The notes under the pieces were generated by a model. It had not been told where the DNA came from. It made no database searches and saw only the letters and a list, made by a program, of their open reading frames with translations. A stretch of DNA of 64,000 bases from Thiomicrorhabdus sp. Kp2 (lineage in GTDB: Bacteria; Pseudomonadota; Gammaproteobacteria; Thiomicrospirales; Thiomicrospiraceae). Shown here one piece after another: positions 15,441 to 23,842 of the stretch. Within the stretch, counting starts at the first letter, position 1. Each line of letters opens with the position of its first letter. The stretch lies in contig NZ_ARWI01000001.1 of the NCBI RefSeq assembly GCF_000478585.1, positions 2,542,001 through 2,606,000 of the forward strand, written 5' to 3'. The translations under genes were made by a program, and so were the position numbers.

Positions 15441-15997
15441 GACTTTTCTCCACGTTTACGAAACTTTGGGTTGCTACGCAGTGCGGCCAATACAGCCCCA
15501 CCAATTTCTTTGGTTTGTTCGGCTTGTTCGGTTGGTTGTTGTGCGGTTGTGGCCGTTTTTCGGTGCTGTGCCTGTTGGCGTTTTTCTTCTATCTTTTGCT
15601 CTTCACGGGCTTCTATTGAGTTTTGTTCTGAGCTGATGATGGTGTATAAATAGTTGTGATTTTTAAGCGGCAGCATAAGGCCGTCTTGCTGTTCGGATTT
15701 TTCAATCATGGTGCTTAGGGCTTTATGCCATAGGCCGTCGGGTGCTGCCCAAATACGACCTTTGTAGTCAATACGACCTGCGTCAATGTCCGCTTTAAGC
15801 TGCTGCATGAGTTTTAGGGTGCGTTCCCAGCTTAATGAGCGTTGGGCTGGTCTAAATAGGCCGATGTAACGCATGACTAATTGGCCTAGTGGCTTAGGTA
15901 AATCAGCCGCTAAATAGACAACTTGGCGTGCCGCTTGTTCATTGGCAAAATCTAAAATGCTGGCGGCATGGCCACAGTTAGGGCAACGGAGTTTCAT
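15437..15997 (-). CDS. Zinc-ribbon phage early protein
   Basis: The start at 15997 overlaps the gemA stop as ATGA. The 186-residue product begins MKLRCPNCGHAASILDFANE; one CPNCGH pair is seen without a second pair, so zinc binding is uncertain. The middle (QLVMRYIGLFRPAQRSLSWE, RIWAAPDGLWHKAL) recurs in early genes of Mu-like phages near gemA, and the C-terminus is a charged Gln-rich coil. Function is unknown. Confidence 0.68.
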   Translation of the reverse strand: MKLRCPNCGHAASILDFANEQAARQVVYLAADLPKPLGQLVMRYIGLFRPAQRSLSWERTLKLMQQLKADIDAGRIDYKGRIWAAPDGLWHKALSTMIEKSEQQDGLMLPLKNHNYLYTIISSEQNSIEAREEQKIEEKRQQAQHRKTATTAQQPTEQAEQTKEIGGAVLAALRSNPKFRKRGEKS

Positions 15998-16431
15998 TGG
16001 GCGCGTCTCTTCCATTGTTTGAGTGATTCGATAATGCGGGATGCGGTGTCTTGGTCACAAAATTGTGGGGCTTCAAATTTGCCTTGGGTCATGCGTTTGA
16101 TGTATGCCATCAAAGCCGCTTCTGATTTGTCTTTAACTATGCCAAGGTTATGCAGCTCAATCCACAAGGCACGTATTTTGTCGCCTTGGCTTTTCTTTTG
16201 AGCGTAGGTTTTGCCGCTTTTACGACCTGTTACGCCGACTTTTAGACCGCGTGTTGGTTTCCACCCCAGTTCTTTTAGACGTTGAAGCACCGCGTACTGT
16301 CCGTGGAAGTCGAGCTTTGAGGCGGAATCAACCTTGGCCACGTCTAACAACATGGCACGGTAGGCATCGTCGGCCATACCGAGGTCTTTTTTGGCGATGT
16401 GTATTTTGGCTAAGTTGCTTTGGCGGCTCAT
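15994..16431 (-). CDS. GemA/gp16-like regulator (DUF1018)
   Basis: A 145-residue protein with the DUF1018 signature: IHIAKKDLGMADDAYRAML near the N-terminus, LKELGWKP in the middle, and a C-terminal helix AALMAYIKRMTQGKF. In Mu, GemA alters host gene expression and DNA supercoiling genes. It lies between a DUF2786 gene and the zinc-ribbon protein with 4-bp overlaps on both sides. Confidence 0.85.
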   Translation of the reverse strand: MSRQSNLAKIHIAKKDLGMADDAYRAMLLDVAKVDSASKLDFHGQYAVLQRLKELGWKPTRGLKVGVTGRKSGKTYAQKKSQGDKIRALWIELHNLGIVKDKSEAALMAYIKRMTQGKFEAPQFCDQDTASRIIESLKQWKRRAQ

Positions 16432-17093
16432 TGATCTAGTCTCATTTGTTGTTGTCCATTCATTCCACGGTTCAACTCAGCGTTTTTACCAGCTTCCATG
16501 CCTTTTAAAATGGCATCATTGTCTTTGTTCGTGGACTTATGTCGCTTGATATTTGGTTGAGAATCAGATGTTTTAAAATTGGCTTCTTTGTACTGTTTTA
16601 ATAGTTGATCATGCTTTGGATGGTTAGCAAATTCAGTCAACTTTTGATGCACTTCGTAGACCCATCCTTCTGCAAACAAATCTGCCTTTCGAGTTTTATT
16701 CTGTTTTTTGTAGCGGTTACTTAAGCTGCTCAAGTAGGCTAATCTATCTTTTTTAAGTTGTCTAAATAGCACTTGATATGCATAACTTGCCACTTCAACT
16801 TGCATACTTAGTCCTATAAAGTGAACTGTTCTATAACTAAACATGGCATCCACTCCAAAGGCTTTGCACACAATTCTGACTAAGGCATGTTGGTAGGCTG
16901 GTTTTTTTAATGACGTATGAGTTTCTGTTTCTACACTGCCAAACTCAGATAACTCAACCTCGGCATTAGAGACGCTATATTTCTGCATTAATTTTTGTGC
17001 TTGACGCATGGCCGACGCCGCTTCATTAGCATTGCTTGATTTAGATAGCTCAATGCACTTTAGTATTTTTTTAATAGCTTCTTGTTTGGTCAT
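16428..17093 (-). CDS. DUF2786 protein
   Basis: The start at 17093 (MTKQEAIKKILKCIELSKSS) is chosen because DUF2786 domains begin there and GGGAG lies upstream; the longer frame from 17156 adds no recognised sequence. The N-terminal 40 residues match DUF2786 (KILKCIELSKSSNANEAASA, MRQAQKLMQKY). The middle contains an ALVRIVCKAFGVDAMF segment and the C-terminus is Lys/Asn-rich. This domain is common in phage early regions; function is unknown. Confidence 0.8.
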   Translation of the reverse strand: MTKQEAIKKILKCIELSKSSNANEAASAMRQAQKLMQKYSVSNAEVELSEFGSVETETHTSLKKPAYQHALVRIVCKAFGVDAMFSYRTVHFIGLSMQVEVASYAYQVLFRQLKKDRLAYLSSLSNRYKKQNKTRKADLFAEGWVYEVHQKLTEFANHPKHDQLLKQYKEANFKTSDSQPNIKRHKSTNKDNDAILKGMEAGKNAELNRGMNGQQQMRLDQ

Positions 17094-17247
17094 TGAATAA
17101 GCTCCCATAGGTTTAAATGCAGGTTTTTCACTGTTTAAATTCCGTTTAAATGTCACTTAAGAAAACGCTCTGAAGTCCATAGGTGGTGGATAACAAAGTT
17201 AAGTATTCAGAACGTTTTATTAAATGGCCTGTTACCAGGCCTGGTGG

Positions 17248-17565
17248 TTAATTAAATGTGGTTTTGTACCAATCGATTGTTTCGACATCGACTTCGCTAT
17301 CGGTTTCAAGGTATTGCTCAAGGAACTCTATACCTCCTACAGATTCAACTAGCTCTTTGGCAACTTCATGCGTTTCTGCAGAACTGTTTGAGGCGTAACC
17401 TCTAATGACTTGTAAAGAGACAAATATGCCTCTGGCAAATCCTTCCTCATCCAGCTCAACAATCTCAAGCACTGACTCTTCAAAATCTTCTTGGTCTTCA
17501 TGTTCGTTGTACTTTTCAACAACCTCGTAGGCTATTTGAATCTTGTGATTTTCTTGTTTACTCAT
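17248..17565 (-). CDS. Acidic early phage protein, 105 residues
   Basis: Start at 17565 (MSKQENHKIQIAYEVVEKYN) is chosen for its AGGGAA ribosome site and 8-bp overlap with the previous gene. The product is highly acidic (EHEDQEDFEESVLEIVELDE; ETDSEVDVETIDWY), like DNA-mimic or anti-host proteins, but this is composition only. No family recognised. Its stop is followed 3 bp on by an exact ACCAGGCCTGGT copy (17234-17245). Confidence 0.6.
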   Translation of the reverse strand: MSKQENHKIQIAYEVVEKYNEHEDQEDFEESVLEIVELDEEGFARGIFVSLQVIRGYASNSSAETHEVAKELVESVGGIEFLEQYLETDSEVDVETIDWYKTTFN

Positions 17566-17791
17566 GATTTTTCCCTTGTTCATCGTCATCATCGTTAAAA
17601 GCATCAATAGCAAGACTAAATACGTCCTGCCAGCCAAGTGAATAGATGCGGCCGTCTGGGTGCTCAATCATTGGTGAGTTAGAGATAGACTTTGAAAGCA
17701 TGAACTTCTGGCCTTTGTAGTCTGCTTCACCTACATACTCTCGAATCACAAGTCCATTTTTTCCTATCACTTCTCCTACTTGCATACTCAT
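17558..17791 (-). CDS. Small early phage protein, 77 residues
   Basis: A small, probably beta-rich protein (MSMQVGEVIGKNGLVIREYV, then MIEHPDGRIYSLGWQDVFSL) with an acidic tail (FNDDDDEQGK). It overlaps the 58-residue gene upstream as ATGA and the 105-residue gene downstream by 8 bp. I do not recognise a family. Confidence 0.6.
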   Translation of the reverse strand: MSMQVGEVIGKNGLVIREYVGEADYKGQKFMLSKSISNSPMIEHPDGRIYSLGWQDVFSLAIDAFNDDDDEQGKNHE

Positions 17792-17964
17792 AATTCCTCC
17801 AGTGCATCCCAGCTATCTTGTTTAGCTTGAATGCGTTCTTTGTGGTTGTTGATTCGTTTGGCTTTTTCGACCTTATCAGGGTCAAGCTTTTTATTGGTAG
17901 CTTCTATATTGGTTGGCGGTTTGTAGGTTCGTTTTTGCCATTCGCTTAAGCTAGGACGTTCCAT
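17788..17964 (-). CDS. Small basic early phage protein, 58 residues
   Basis: An ATG at 17964 preceded by a near-perfect ribosome site (AAGGAGGTAAAC) opens a 58-codon frame ending in ATGA overlap with the next gene. The product begins MERPSLSEWQKRTYKPPTNI and is Lys/Arg-rich with a single charged helix. No family recognised. The ribosome site and overlap make it a believable gene despite its size. Confidence 0.65.
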   Translation of the reverse strand: MERPSLSEWQKRTYKPPTNIEATNKKLDPDKVEKAKRINNHKERIQAKQDSWDALEEL

Positions 17965-17976
17965 GTTTACCTCCTT

Positions 17977-18588
17977 CTAAATCGACGCCAAATCGAGTGG
18001 GATTTGATGGTAGTTTTGTTTGCCTTCTTCTCGCTCATAAATACGGATATAGCTTTTGGTACCATCGACTCGAATACTGTCTTTAATGGCTTGCATGGCA
18101 CGCTTCCATTTTTCTTCTTTAATCTCTAAACGCAGTAGGCCTAGTACTTTGGATGTACTCAGTTCGCCTTGTTTGTTGGTTGAGAATGCCTGGTCAACAA
18201 TCACTTTGACTTCACTGCGAGTGTCTTTAATCCATTCGTCTACGCATTCGTCAATCAGGGCTTTGGCAGCTTTTAGGGCTTCGTCAAAACGGATGATTTC
18301 GCTGATATTTCGTTGCACTTTGTATTGGCCGTTAAAACTCATTAGGGTGACGTTGCCTTTGTTGCCGCCCACGTAAACGTCATAACGTTCGGCAGAGAGT
18401 TCAATAAACGCGGCAATATCGCCCATGGTGGCGTCTTTAAACTGGGCAATTAAGCTGTTTAGGTCTTTGGCCTTTTTAACAATTTCAATCACGAGTTCGT
18501 CACGTTGTTTGTCGATATCTGAGACGAGGCTTTCAGGGATCAGGTGGCCTTGGCTGTTTTGCATAAAGCCTTGTGGGATAGTTGTCAT
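17977..18588 (-). CDS. DUF3164 phage protein
   Basis: The start at 18588 (MTTIPQGFMQNSQGHLIPES) has AGGAA upstream and overlaps the preceding stop by 1 bp. The 203-residue protein follows the DUF3164 pattern: GHLIPESLV, SAERYDVYVGGNKGNVTLMS, QRNISEIIRFDEALKAAK, and VLGLLRLEIKEEKWKRAM. This family is standard in Mu-like early regions next to MuB, possibly linked to replication/transposition. Its biochemical role is not known. No Mu Gam-like gene was found nearby. Confidence 0.85.
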   Translation of the reverse strand: MTTIPQGFMQNSQGHLIPESLVSDIDKQRDELVIEIVKKAKDLNSLIAQFKDATMGDIAAFIELSAERYDVYVGGNKGNVTLMSFNGQYKVQRNISEIIRFDEALKAAKALIDECVDEWIKDTRSEVKVIVDQAFSTNKQGELSTSKVLGLLRLEIKEEKWKRAMQAIKDSIRVDGTKSYIRIYEREEGKQNYHQIPLDLASI

Positions 18589-18890
18589 TAGTGTGTTCCT
18601 TTTATTGCGTTTGAGTATTGCGCCCACATAACGTCGGCAATGTGTTCTTTAAGGTGGTAAATATGGCCTGTGGTTAGGCTTTGCCCACGGCGAATGGTGA
18701 CGTAGGAGCACAGCGGGATATTGTCATTAAGCGGTGGTTCAATAATGATGGCTGGGCGTTTACCGTTTGGATCAACGGTTATAACGGTATGCCCATCACG
18801 TTGCAGTTGACGCATAGCGACTTGTGCCATCACTAAATTACGCATAATGTGTAGATTGGCTTTGTTGTCTTGGATGTTGAGTAGTTGCAT
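18588..18890 (-). CDS. Early phage protein, 100 residues
   Basis: A 100-residue protein with an N-terminal helix (HIMRNLVMAQVAMRQLQRDG) and a short beta region (HTVITVDPNGKRPAIIIEPP). It sits in the early operon, 2 bp after the HTH protein stop and overlapping the DUF3164 start by 1 bp. No family or motif is recognised. Confidence 0.6.
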   Translation of the reverse strand: MQLLNIQDNKANLHIMRNLVMAQVAMRQLQRDGHTVITVDPNGKRPAIIIEPPLNDNIPLCSYVTIRRGQSLTTGHIYHLKEHIADVMWAQYSNAIKGTH

Positions 18891-18892
18891 GT

Positions 18893-19237
18893 TTACTCTC
18901 CTTTACTTTTACTTTTTGGGTTGTTTGTACAGCTCTGGCAGGCTCTATAGAGCTGTACTCGCATTGGGTTGTTGGGTTTGAATCCTTTGTTTCTGTGGTT
19001 TGCACAGATGTCTGTGGTGATGACATCCAGTACAGGGCAAACAACGCTTTGTTCAAGTAAAGCCCCTGATACTTTTTCGGCTACGTTTTCAATATTGCCT
19101 TTGTAGGTACCTTTTATGATTTGGTTTACGGCTGTGCCGCTAATGCCACACTTTGCGGCGGCTTTGGCTTGTGAGCTGGTTTGTAGCTCTGTTTGAAGGG
19201 CTATGAACCAGGCCTGGTTTTGGTAGTTAGTAGTCAC
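18893..19237 (-). CDS. HTH-type early phage regulator
   Basis: GTG at 19237 with GGAGATTGAAG upstream is the best start (VTTNYQNQAWFIALQTELQT); it overlaps the preceding gene by 11 bp. The 114-residue product has a helix-turn-helix (SQAKAAAKCGISGTAVNQII KG) followed by a Cys-containing C-terminal half (CANHR, CQSC), which may bind metal. The ACCAGGCCTGGT copy at 19207-19218 is translated here as Asn-Gln-Ala-Trp-Phe. Probably a DNA-binding control protein of the early region. Confidence 0.65.
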   Translation of the reverse strand: MTTNYQNQAWFIALQTELQTSSQAKAAAKCGISGTAVNQIIKGTYKGNIENVAEKVSGALLEQSVVCPVLDVITTDICANHRNKGFKPNNPMRVQLYRACQSCTNNPKSKSKGE

Positions 19238-19850
19238 CTTCAATCTCCTCGGGTTTTGGGTACATGATTTGGTGGTTGTTTTGGTCAAATACAACGTGCA
19301 TGCGTTTGACCATTGGGGGTTTAGCCCCTGTCCAAGCAGCGGGTTTTAGTATGTAAACGGCTAGGCCGCCTGCATTGTTTGCGGCTTTTACGCACTTTAA
19401 ATAGCCCGCTTTGTAGAGCAATGAGACGTAGCTTTTGGCTTCGCCTTCGGCAATGGTCACTTCATCGGTACTGGCGATGGCGGCAAGCTGTTTGTAGTTG
19501 AATTGGCCTGTTATACGCATGGTTCGCCACATTTGTTCTCTGCCTGCACCTGTGGTGACTTTGTTGCCTTTTGGGTCAACAATAGGCGGGTTAACGCCTG
19601 TATCTTTTTCAAGCGTGTAGGTTTTGTAGCGAATGAGTGCACTGTCTGTTTTTGTGATTACGCTGCTTAAATAGCCTGCTTTTTCCCAGCCGTTAAGGTA
19701 GTAGCGGGCTTTATCAAGCTCTAGGTTGTATTTCTTTGGTGCACCCGTAATAAGCTGCTGTGCACTAAAGGTGTGTTGTTCTCTGATTTTTGCCCATAGG
19801 TATTCACGTACAGTGAGTTGACCAGGTTTTTTAATAGGCGTTTTTTTCAT
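19227..19850 (-). CDS. Early phage protein with winged-helix-like repeats
   Basis: A 207-residue protein with two similar segments: LTVREYLWAKIREQHTFSAQ followed by LDKARYYLNGWEKAGYL, and REQMWRTMRITGQFNYKQLA followed by EAKSYVSLLYKAGYLKC. Each looks like a winged helix with GYL ending the recognition part. It starts within the MuB stop (ATGA) and may bind DNA during transposition. I do not recognise a named family. Confidence 0.65.
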   Translation of the reverse strand: MKKTPIKKPGQLTVREYLWAKIREQHTFSAQQLITGAPKKYNLELDKARYYLNGWEKAGYLSSVITKTDSALIRYKTYTLEKDTGVNPPIVDPKGNKVTTGAGREQMWRTMRITGQFNYKQLAAIASTDEVTIAEGEAKSYVSLLYKAGYLKCVKAANNAGGLAVYILKPAAWTGAKPPMVKRMHVVFDQNNHQIMYPKPEEIEGDY

Positions 19851-20587
19851 CCTGATACTCCGTTACGAATTGAGCCGTGGCCTGTAAATAGGTCTCGTTT
19901 TCCCCATAGGCTGTTGTCTACTTCATCCCAGCCTTCTAGCTTTGATATCTCATTAATTTTGTTGAGGTTGACGCAGATTCGACGAGTAACGTTGCGACTT
20001 GCTTCAACCACTTTTATAAGTAAGTCGTCATGTATGGCAACGTCTGGTGCGTAGATGTTTGCTAGGATTTTGCTATCGCTCAAGGTGGCGGGTTGGGCAG
20101 GTATCCAGTTGAGTACTCGGTTGTGAAAACGCTCCCACTTTTTAAGTTTGGCTGGGAGGTGTTCTTCGCCGATGAGCAAGATGGTGGCAAATGAGCTTTC
20201 GTAGATATCGCGTACAATCTCGATGTATTTTCTTTCTACGAGAAAGTCGGTTTCATCAATGATAAGAGGGCGACCTGATAGGGCGAGTTCTTGCGATATT
20301 TGGTCTACCATTTCATAGATTGTGCTGGCAGGTGCAATGCCCATTTCTTCTAATACGGCTTTTAAAAAGGCTTTACGTGTCCAGGCGGATTTGCACTGTA
20401 CATAGTAGGCTCTGTGTTTATTGGCACTGTAGGTGGCGGCAAAGGTTTTACCCCAGCCACTTGGGCCATATAGGGCAATAATGCCTGGCAGGTGTTCTGC
20501 ACGGTTCATTGCATTGGTAATCGCTTGAGAACAGAGCGATACGTTTTGCAATGGGGCGATTGTGTTTCCTATAGTTTGTGTTAACAT
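19847..20587 (-). CDS. MuB-like transposition target ATPase
   Basis: A 246-residue AAA+ ATPase with Walker A GPSGWGKTFAAT (about residues 41-48), Walker B RPLIIDETDF, and sensor LLIGEEHLPAKLKKWERF. It starts MLTQTIGNTIAPLQNVSLCS. MuB binds target DNA, keeps it away from self-insertion and stimulates MuA. The shorter form without the long N-terminus of Mu B is typical of related phages. It lies 69 bp behind MuA. Confidence 0.92.
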   Translation of the reverse strand: MLTQTIGNTIAPLQNVSLCSQAITNAMNRAEHLPGIIALYGPSGWGKTFAATYSANKHRAYYVQCKSAWTRKAFLKAVLEEMGIAPASTIYEMVDQISQELALSGRPLIIDETDFLVERKYIEIVRDIYESSFATILLIGEEHLPAKLKKWERFHNRVLNWIPAQPATLSDSKILANIYAPDVAIHDDLLIKVVEASRNVTRRICVNLNKINEISKLEGWDEVDNSLWGKRDLFTGHGSIRNGVSG

Positions 20588-20656
20588 TTACTTTACTTCC
20601 TTTGCCTTTATGGCATTTAAGGCTGATTTAAATGGCGGTTTAAATCGGCTTTTTCT

Positions 20657-22807
20657 TTAGTTAGAACCTGTTTCCAAGCCCATTCCAAATTCTTCAAAAA
20701 ACTCTTTCATATCGGTGTATTCAGGCATTTGCTGATAGCTCTTAAACCATTTAAGGTCTTTTTGATCTAGGGTTTCTCCCGCATTTATCTTTTGTTCTAA
20801 ACGTAGAAATCTGCGGTAAATCTCTTCTGGGCTACTTGCTACAGCGACAATTTCAGCCTTTTTAGATGCGGCTGATTGTGGCTGTATTGCCGTGGTCATT
20901 TGTGCCGCTTCGGATGCCGATTGAAGGTGGTCGTTGGTATAGGTTTCTGTTTTCTTTGGCATCATGGAGACGTTATTGGCTTGACGTTTTGCTTGTAATA
21001 TCTCTTCGGCTAGGCCTTTTACTTTTTGGCGTGACTTCATGCTGCGGATTTCTTTTTTAGCTTGAGCGATATTTTTAAGTGCGTTTTGTTTGCCTTGGTG
21101 GGCGATTTCTTGGCGACTAATACCAACAAAGCGAGCATCTTCAGCCACACAAATGAATTCACCATTTTGAAAGACGTGTATGGTTCCAACATCAATTGGG
21201 TCTTTGCGGATGCTGACTCTTTCTGTGGCCATGTGACCAAGTTCAGGGGCAATGTAGGTAAAGCCATCTAAACGAATACCGTCTTTACCAACAACACGTT
21301 CGCCGACTTCGGCTAATAGAATGTCGAGAGCACGTTCGTTTTCAATGATGTTGATTGGGGCGTTCCATTCAGCCACCATTTGGAATGGGGTTTTGCCGTT
21401 GATGCCGTCACCTGTATGGGCGTTGTGCATATAGACGTTATCTATCCATTGATCTACAAAGTTTTGTAGGTCTTTTGATGACATGTCGATATCAATCACG
21501 CTGCCTTTTTTGAATAGGCGTTCACTGAATTGTTTGCGGTCTTCAATAACGGATCTCTCGGCTACGTTGTGCCCGATGAAACCAGGCATGATTTCTAACA
21601 GGCCGTGTGAGAAGGTTCTGAAAAAACGCTCAATGTGTGGCTTTTCCCAAGGTGAGAATGGGGCTGAAATGTCTTGTTCAATGCCGAGTGATTGAAATGC
21701 GGTTTTGATTTGCAGTGAAACGTAATCGGCACCGTTATCGGTTTTGACTTTGTCTGGTACACCCCATTCAAGTAGGCAGTCACGCATCAATTTAGAGACA
21801 GATGCAGCGGTTGAACTTTTTGAAACAAGTAATTTAACGCGTCGACTATAAACATCAATTGCACCAATTAGGTTGTAACGGCCATCGGATAACATGATGT
21901 CGGCTGGGGTTGAATCGAGTTCCCATTTTTCATTTAATGCGGCTACACCAACGGTTCCAAACGCAGGCATGTATTTGTTTTTCCATTTGTCAGGATTGGT
22001 GACAGCGGTAAAGACTTGAGCGTTTGCTTCTTTGTAGGTTTTAACCCATCGTTCAAGCGATCGTTTTGATGGTAGCTCGATATCGGTGTTTTCAAAGCGG
22101 ACTTGGACAGCTTCGAACAGTTGTGTTGCGTAGATGTGCGGGTATTCGTATATGGTGGCAATCACAAATTCACGCAACTTAGGCTGACGATCAATCTTGC
22201 TGGTACCTTTACGATTGCCGTAATTTCCCCATATGCGGCTGGAATTGCTTTCTAGTGCTTTTTCCCAGGCATAAAGGGTCGTTAGGCTTAAATCTGTATT
22301 TATGTAGTTACGTATCCAGCGCTCTTCTGCTGGAATGTTTAGCATGTCTTCTGACCATAAAAGTAGGAATTGGCTCGTGGCTTTGGTTTTGCCTTGATTG
22401 GATTTTTTAACGTAGGCTTGCCACATCGCTAAAACCAGCAGCTTGCTTTGAGCACGTTTTTGTTCGTCACCTTTTAGGTGGGCAACTTTGGCAAGTGTCT
22501 TTTGGCGGTTTTGTGCCGAGATACCCGCGGTTAAACTGTCTTTAACAGCAAGGGTACGTGCAAGTTCCGTGCTGGCTTTTTTGCTGGCCTCTTTGGAAGT
22601 CTGTGCCATTTCTTCAGCAGCTTGTTGGGAAAAGTATGCTTTGGTTTTATCTGGCAAACAGTCAATAAGGTATTCAAACCCTTTACCTTTAGCTTTCTTT
22701 TGTTTAATCCAGCTTTCTTTGTCAGCTTTTAACCGAACACCTCTTACCGTTGATGGCATACCAGGTAGGCCTGCTAACTCTTGTGCATTAAAGTAATGTC
22801 TATTCAT
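20657..22807 (-). CDS. MuA-like DDE transposase
   Basis: Start at 22807 (MNRHYFNAQELAGLPGMPST) is chosen since it begins the MuA-type DNA-binding domain; the longer frame lies over the preceding gene. The 716-residue protein has a winged-helix N-terminus, an integrase core with Asp (WELDSTPADI), Asp (VKTDNGADYV) and Glu (KPHIERFFRT), the Mu transposase C-terminal beta-barrel (LDGFTYIAPELG) and a helical tail for MuB contact (EEIYRRFLRLEQKINAGETL). It inserts and replicates the phage by transposition. Confidence 0.95.
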   Translation of the reverse strand: MNRHYFNAQELAGLPGMPSTVRGVRLKADKESWIKQKKAKGKGFEYLIDCLPDKTKAYFSQQAAEEMAQTSKEASKKASTELARTLAVKDSLTAGISAQNRQKTLAKVAHLKGDEQKRAQSKLLVLAMWQAYVKKSNQGKTKATSQFLLLWSEDMLNIPAEERWIRNYINTDLSLTTLYAWEKALESNSSRIWGNYGNRKGTSKIDRQPKLREFVIATIYEYPHIYATQLFEAVQVRFENTDIELPSKRSLERWVKTYKEANAQVFTAVTNPDKWKNKYMPAFGTVGVAALNEKWELDSTPADIMLSDGRYNLIGAIDVYSRRVKLLVSKSSTAASVSKLMRDCLLEWGVPDKVKTDNGADYVSLQIKTAFQSLGIEQDISAPFSPWEKPHIERFFRTFSHGLLEIMPGFIGHNVAERSVIEDRKQFSERLFKKGSVIDIDMSSKDLQNFVDQWIDNVYMHNAHTGDGINGKTPFQMVAEWNAPINIIENERALDILLAEVGERVVGKDGIRLDGFTYIAPELGHMATERVSIRKDPIDVGTIHVFQNGEFICVAEDARFVGISRQEIAHQGKQNALKNIAQAKKEIRSMKSRQKVKGLAEEILQAKRQANNVSMMPKKTETYTNDHLQSASEAAQMTTAIQPQSAASKKAEIVAVASSPEEIYRRFLRLEQKINAGETLDQKDLKWFKSYQQMPEYTDMKEFFEEFGMGLETGSN

Positions 22808-23288
22808 GTTCCGAATCCAAACCAAAGTCCAGCTCTGGGGTTTCTTGTTTTTGCACATTCTCTCTGTGGTAGGCAAGGTCTGACATTGAACTAGTCAAAG
22901 CGGCAACAGTTTCGTCAGCTGTGGCATTACCCGCGGCACACTTCATTAATAATGTGATGGCATGATTAAAAGTGGTTTGCATCTCCAAAACGCTAACAGG
23001 CTCTAAGCTCTTTCCTGTTGGGATATCAATCAGCAATTTGTTATCGCTTGATGCTAAATAAATTGATACATAGTTAGCACCGCAAACATGCTCAAAGCTG
23101 GCAATCTTATTGATGGGCATAGTGGCCTGTTTCATCCATTTGTATAAAATAGATTCATCGTCTAACCCCATTAGTTCTGCAATACGAGGTACAGAGAGGT
23201 TTTTCTTTTCCATTCCATGTTTTTTTACTAACCAAAACGCTTCTTGTAAGCTGGTTGGTCGTGCCTTTTTCCAATTAATGTATGCCAT
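22800..23288 (-). CDS. Early phage regulatory protein, 162 residues
   Basis: This protein precedes the transposase gene, overlapping its start by 8 bp. Residues 1-60 include a helix-turn-helix-like part (LSVPRIAELMGLDDESILYK WMKQ), followed by a Cys/Ser region and an acidic tail. It resembles the early regulators found before MuA in marine Mu-like phages, but no named family is certain. Confidence 0.6.
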   Translation of the reverse strand: MAYINWKKARPTSLQEAFWLVKKHGMEKKNLSVPRIAELMGLDDESILYKWMKQATMPINKIASFEHVCGANYVSIYLASSDNKLLIDIPTGKSLEPVSVLEMQTTFNHAITLLMKCAAGNATADETVAALTSSMSDLAYHRENVQKQETPELDFGLDSEHE

Positions 23289-23383
23289 TGGAATTCCTAA
23301 AAAATTTCAGTTCTAAACAAATTGCTTTCGCATGAGTTGCTGTTTCGATAATCTGTTAATAAATCGAACACATAAGGCAATCA

Positions 23384-23668
23384 TCATGCAGACATCAATC
23401 CCGCTTCTTTCAGTTTTGCTTTACCGTCATCTATTAACTTTTGACTCTTATTTGGGCGGTTTTCATCTGAATACTGAGGTATGTCAGGGAAAACTTTTTC
23501 GACAGGCTTATCAATTAGGACAGCAATTGAATTGGCTATGTAAAAGCTTTTCGCGGCTCTATTCGTTACGTTGTAGAACTGTATATAGCTTCTACCCATT
23601 ACTTCACATGCGGCAGCAAGCGTATATCCACGCTCTGCTAAAGCCGACTTAATTTCGTCATGATTCAT
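23384..23668 (-). CDS. Ner-like DNA-binding regulator
   Basis: A 94-residue protein at the head of the transposition operon, divergent from the repressor. It has the Ner/Nlp-type pattern: IKSALAERGYTLAAACEVMG as helix-turn-helix, then IANSIAVLIDKPVEKVFPD, close to the usual ...IWP ending. Ner lowers early transcription after induction. The 165-bp divergent gap to the repressor contains repeated ACGAATAT sites. Confidence 0.72.
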   Translation of the reverse strand: MNHDEIKSALAERGYTLAAACEVMGRSYIQFYNVTNRAAKSFYIANSIAVLIDKPVEKVFPDIPQYSDENRPNKSQKLIDDGKAKLKEAGLMSA

Positions 23669-23688
23669 GATACAATCCTCGTATTTAC

Positions 23689-23803
23689 CGAATATTTTCT
23701 TAATAGTAGATTATTATCTTTGGTTAATACATATACTAACGAATATATTCTTACATGTAAATAGAATATTGTCTTTTTTAAGGTTATTTACGCACGAATA
23801 TAA
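23689..23803. promoter_or_regulatory. Divergent early operator region
   Basis: Between the Ner-like gene and the repressor, CGAATAT-type sites occur at 23689-23696, 23739-23750 (ACGAATATATTC) and 23794-23803 (ACGAATATAA), plus a related AGAATATT at 23763-23770. Spacing near 50 bp and position over the divergent promoters point to operators for repressor or Ner. Which protein binds is not decided by sequence. Confidence 0.5.
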
Positions 23804-23842
23804 TCTTTAATTGCATAACATATTGTTTTATAGGTGGTTTTT

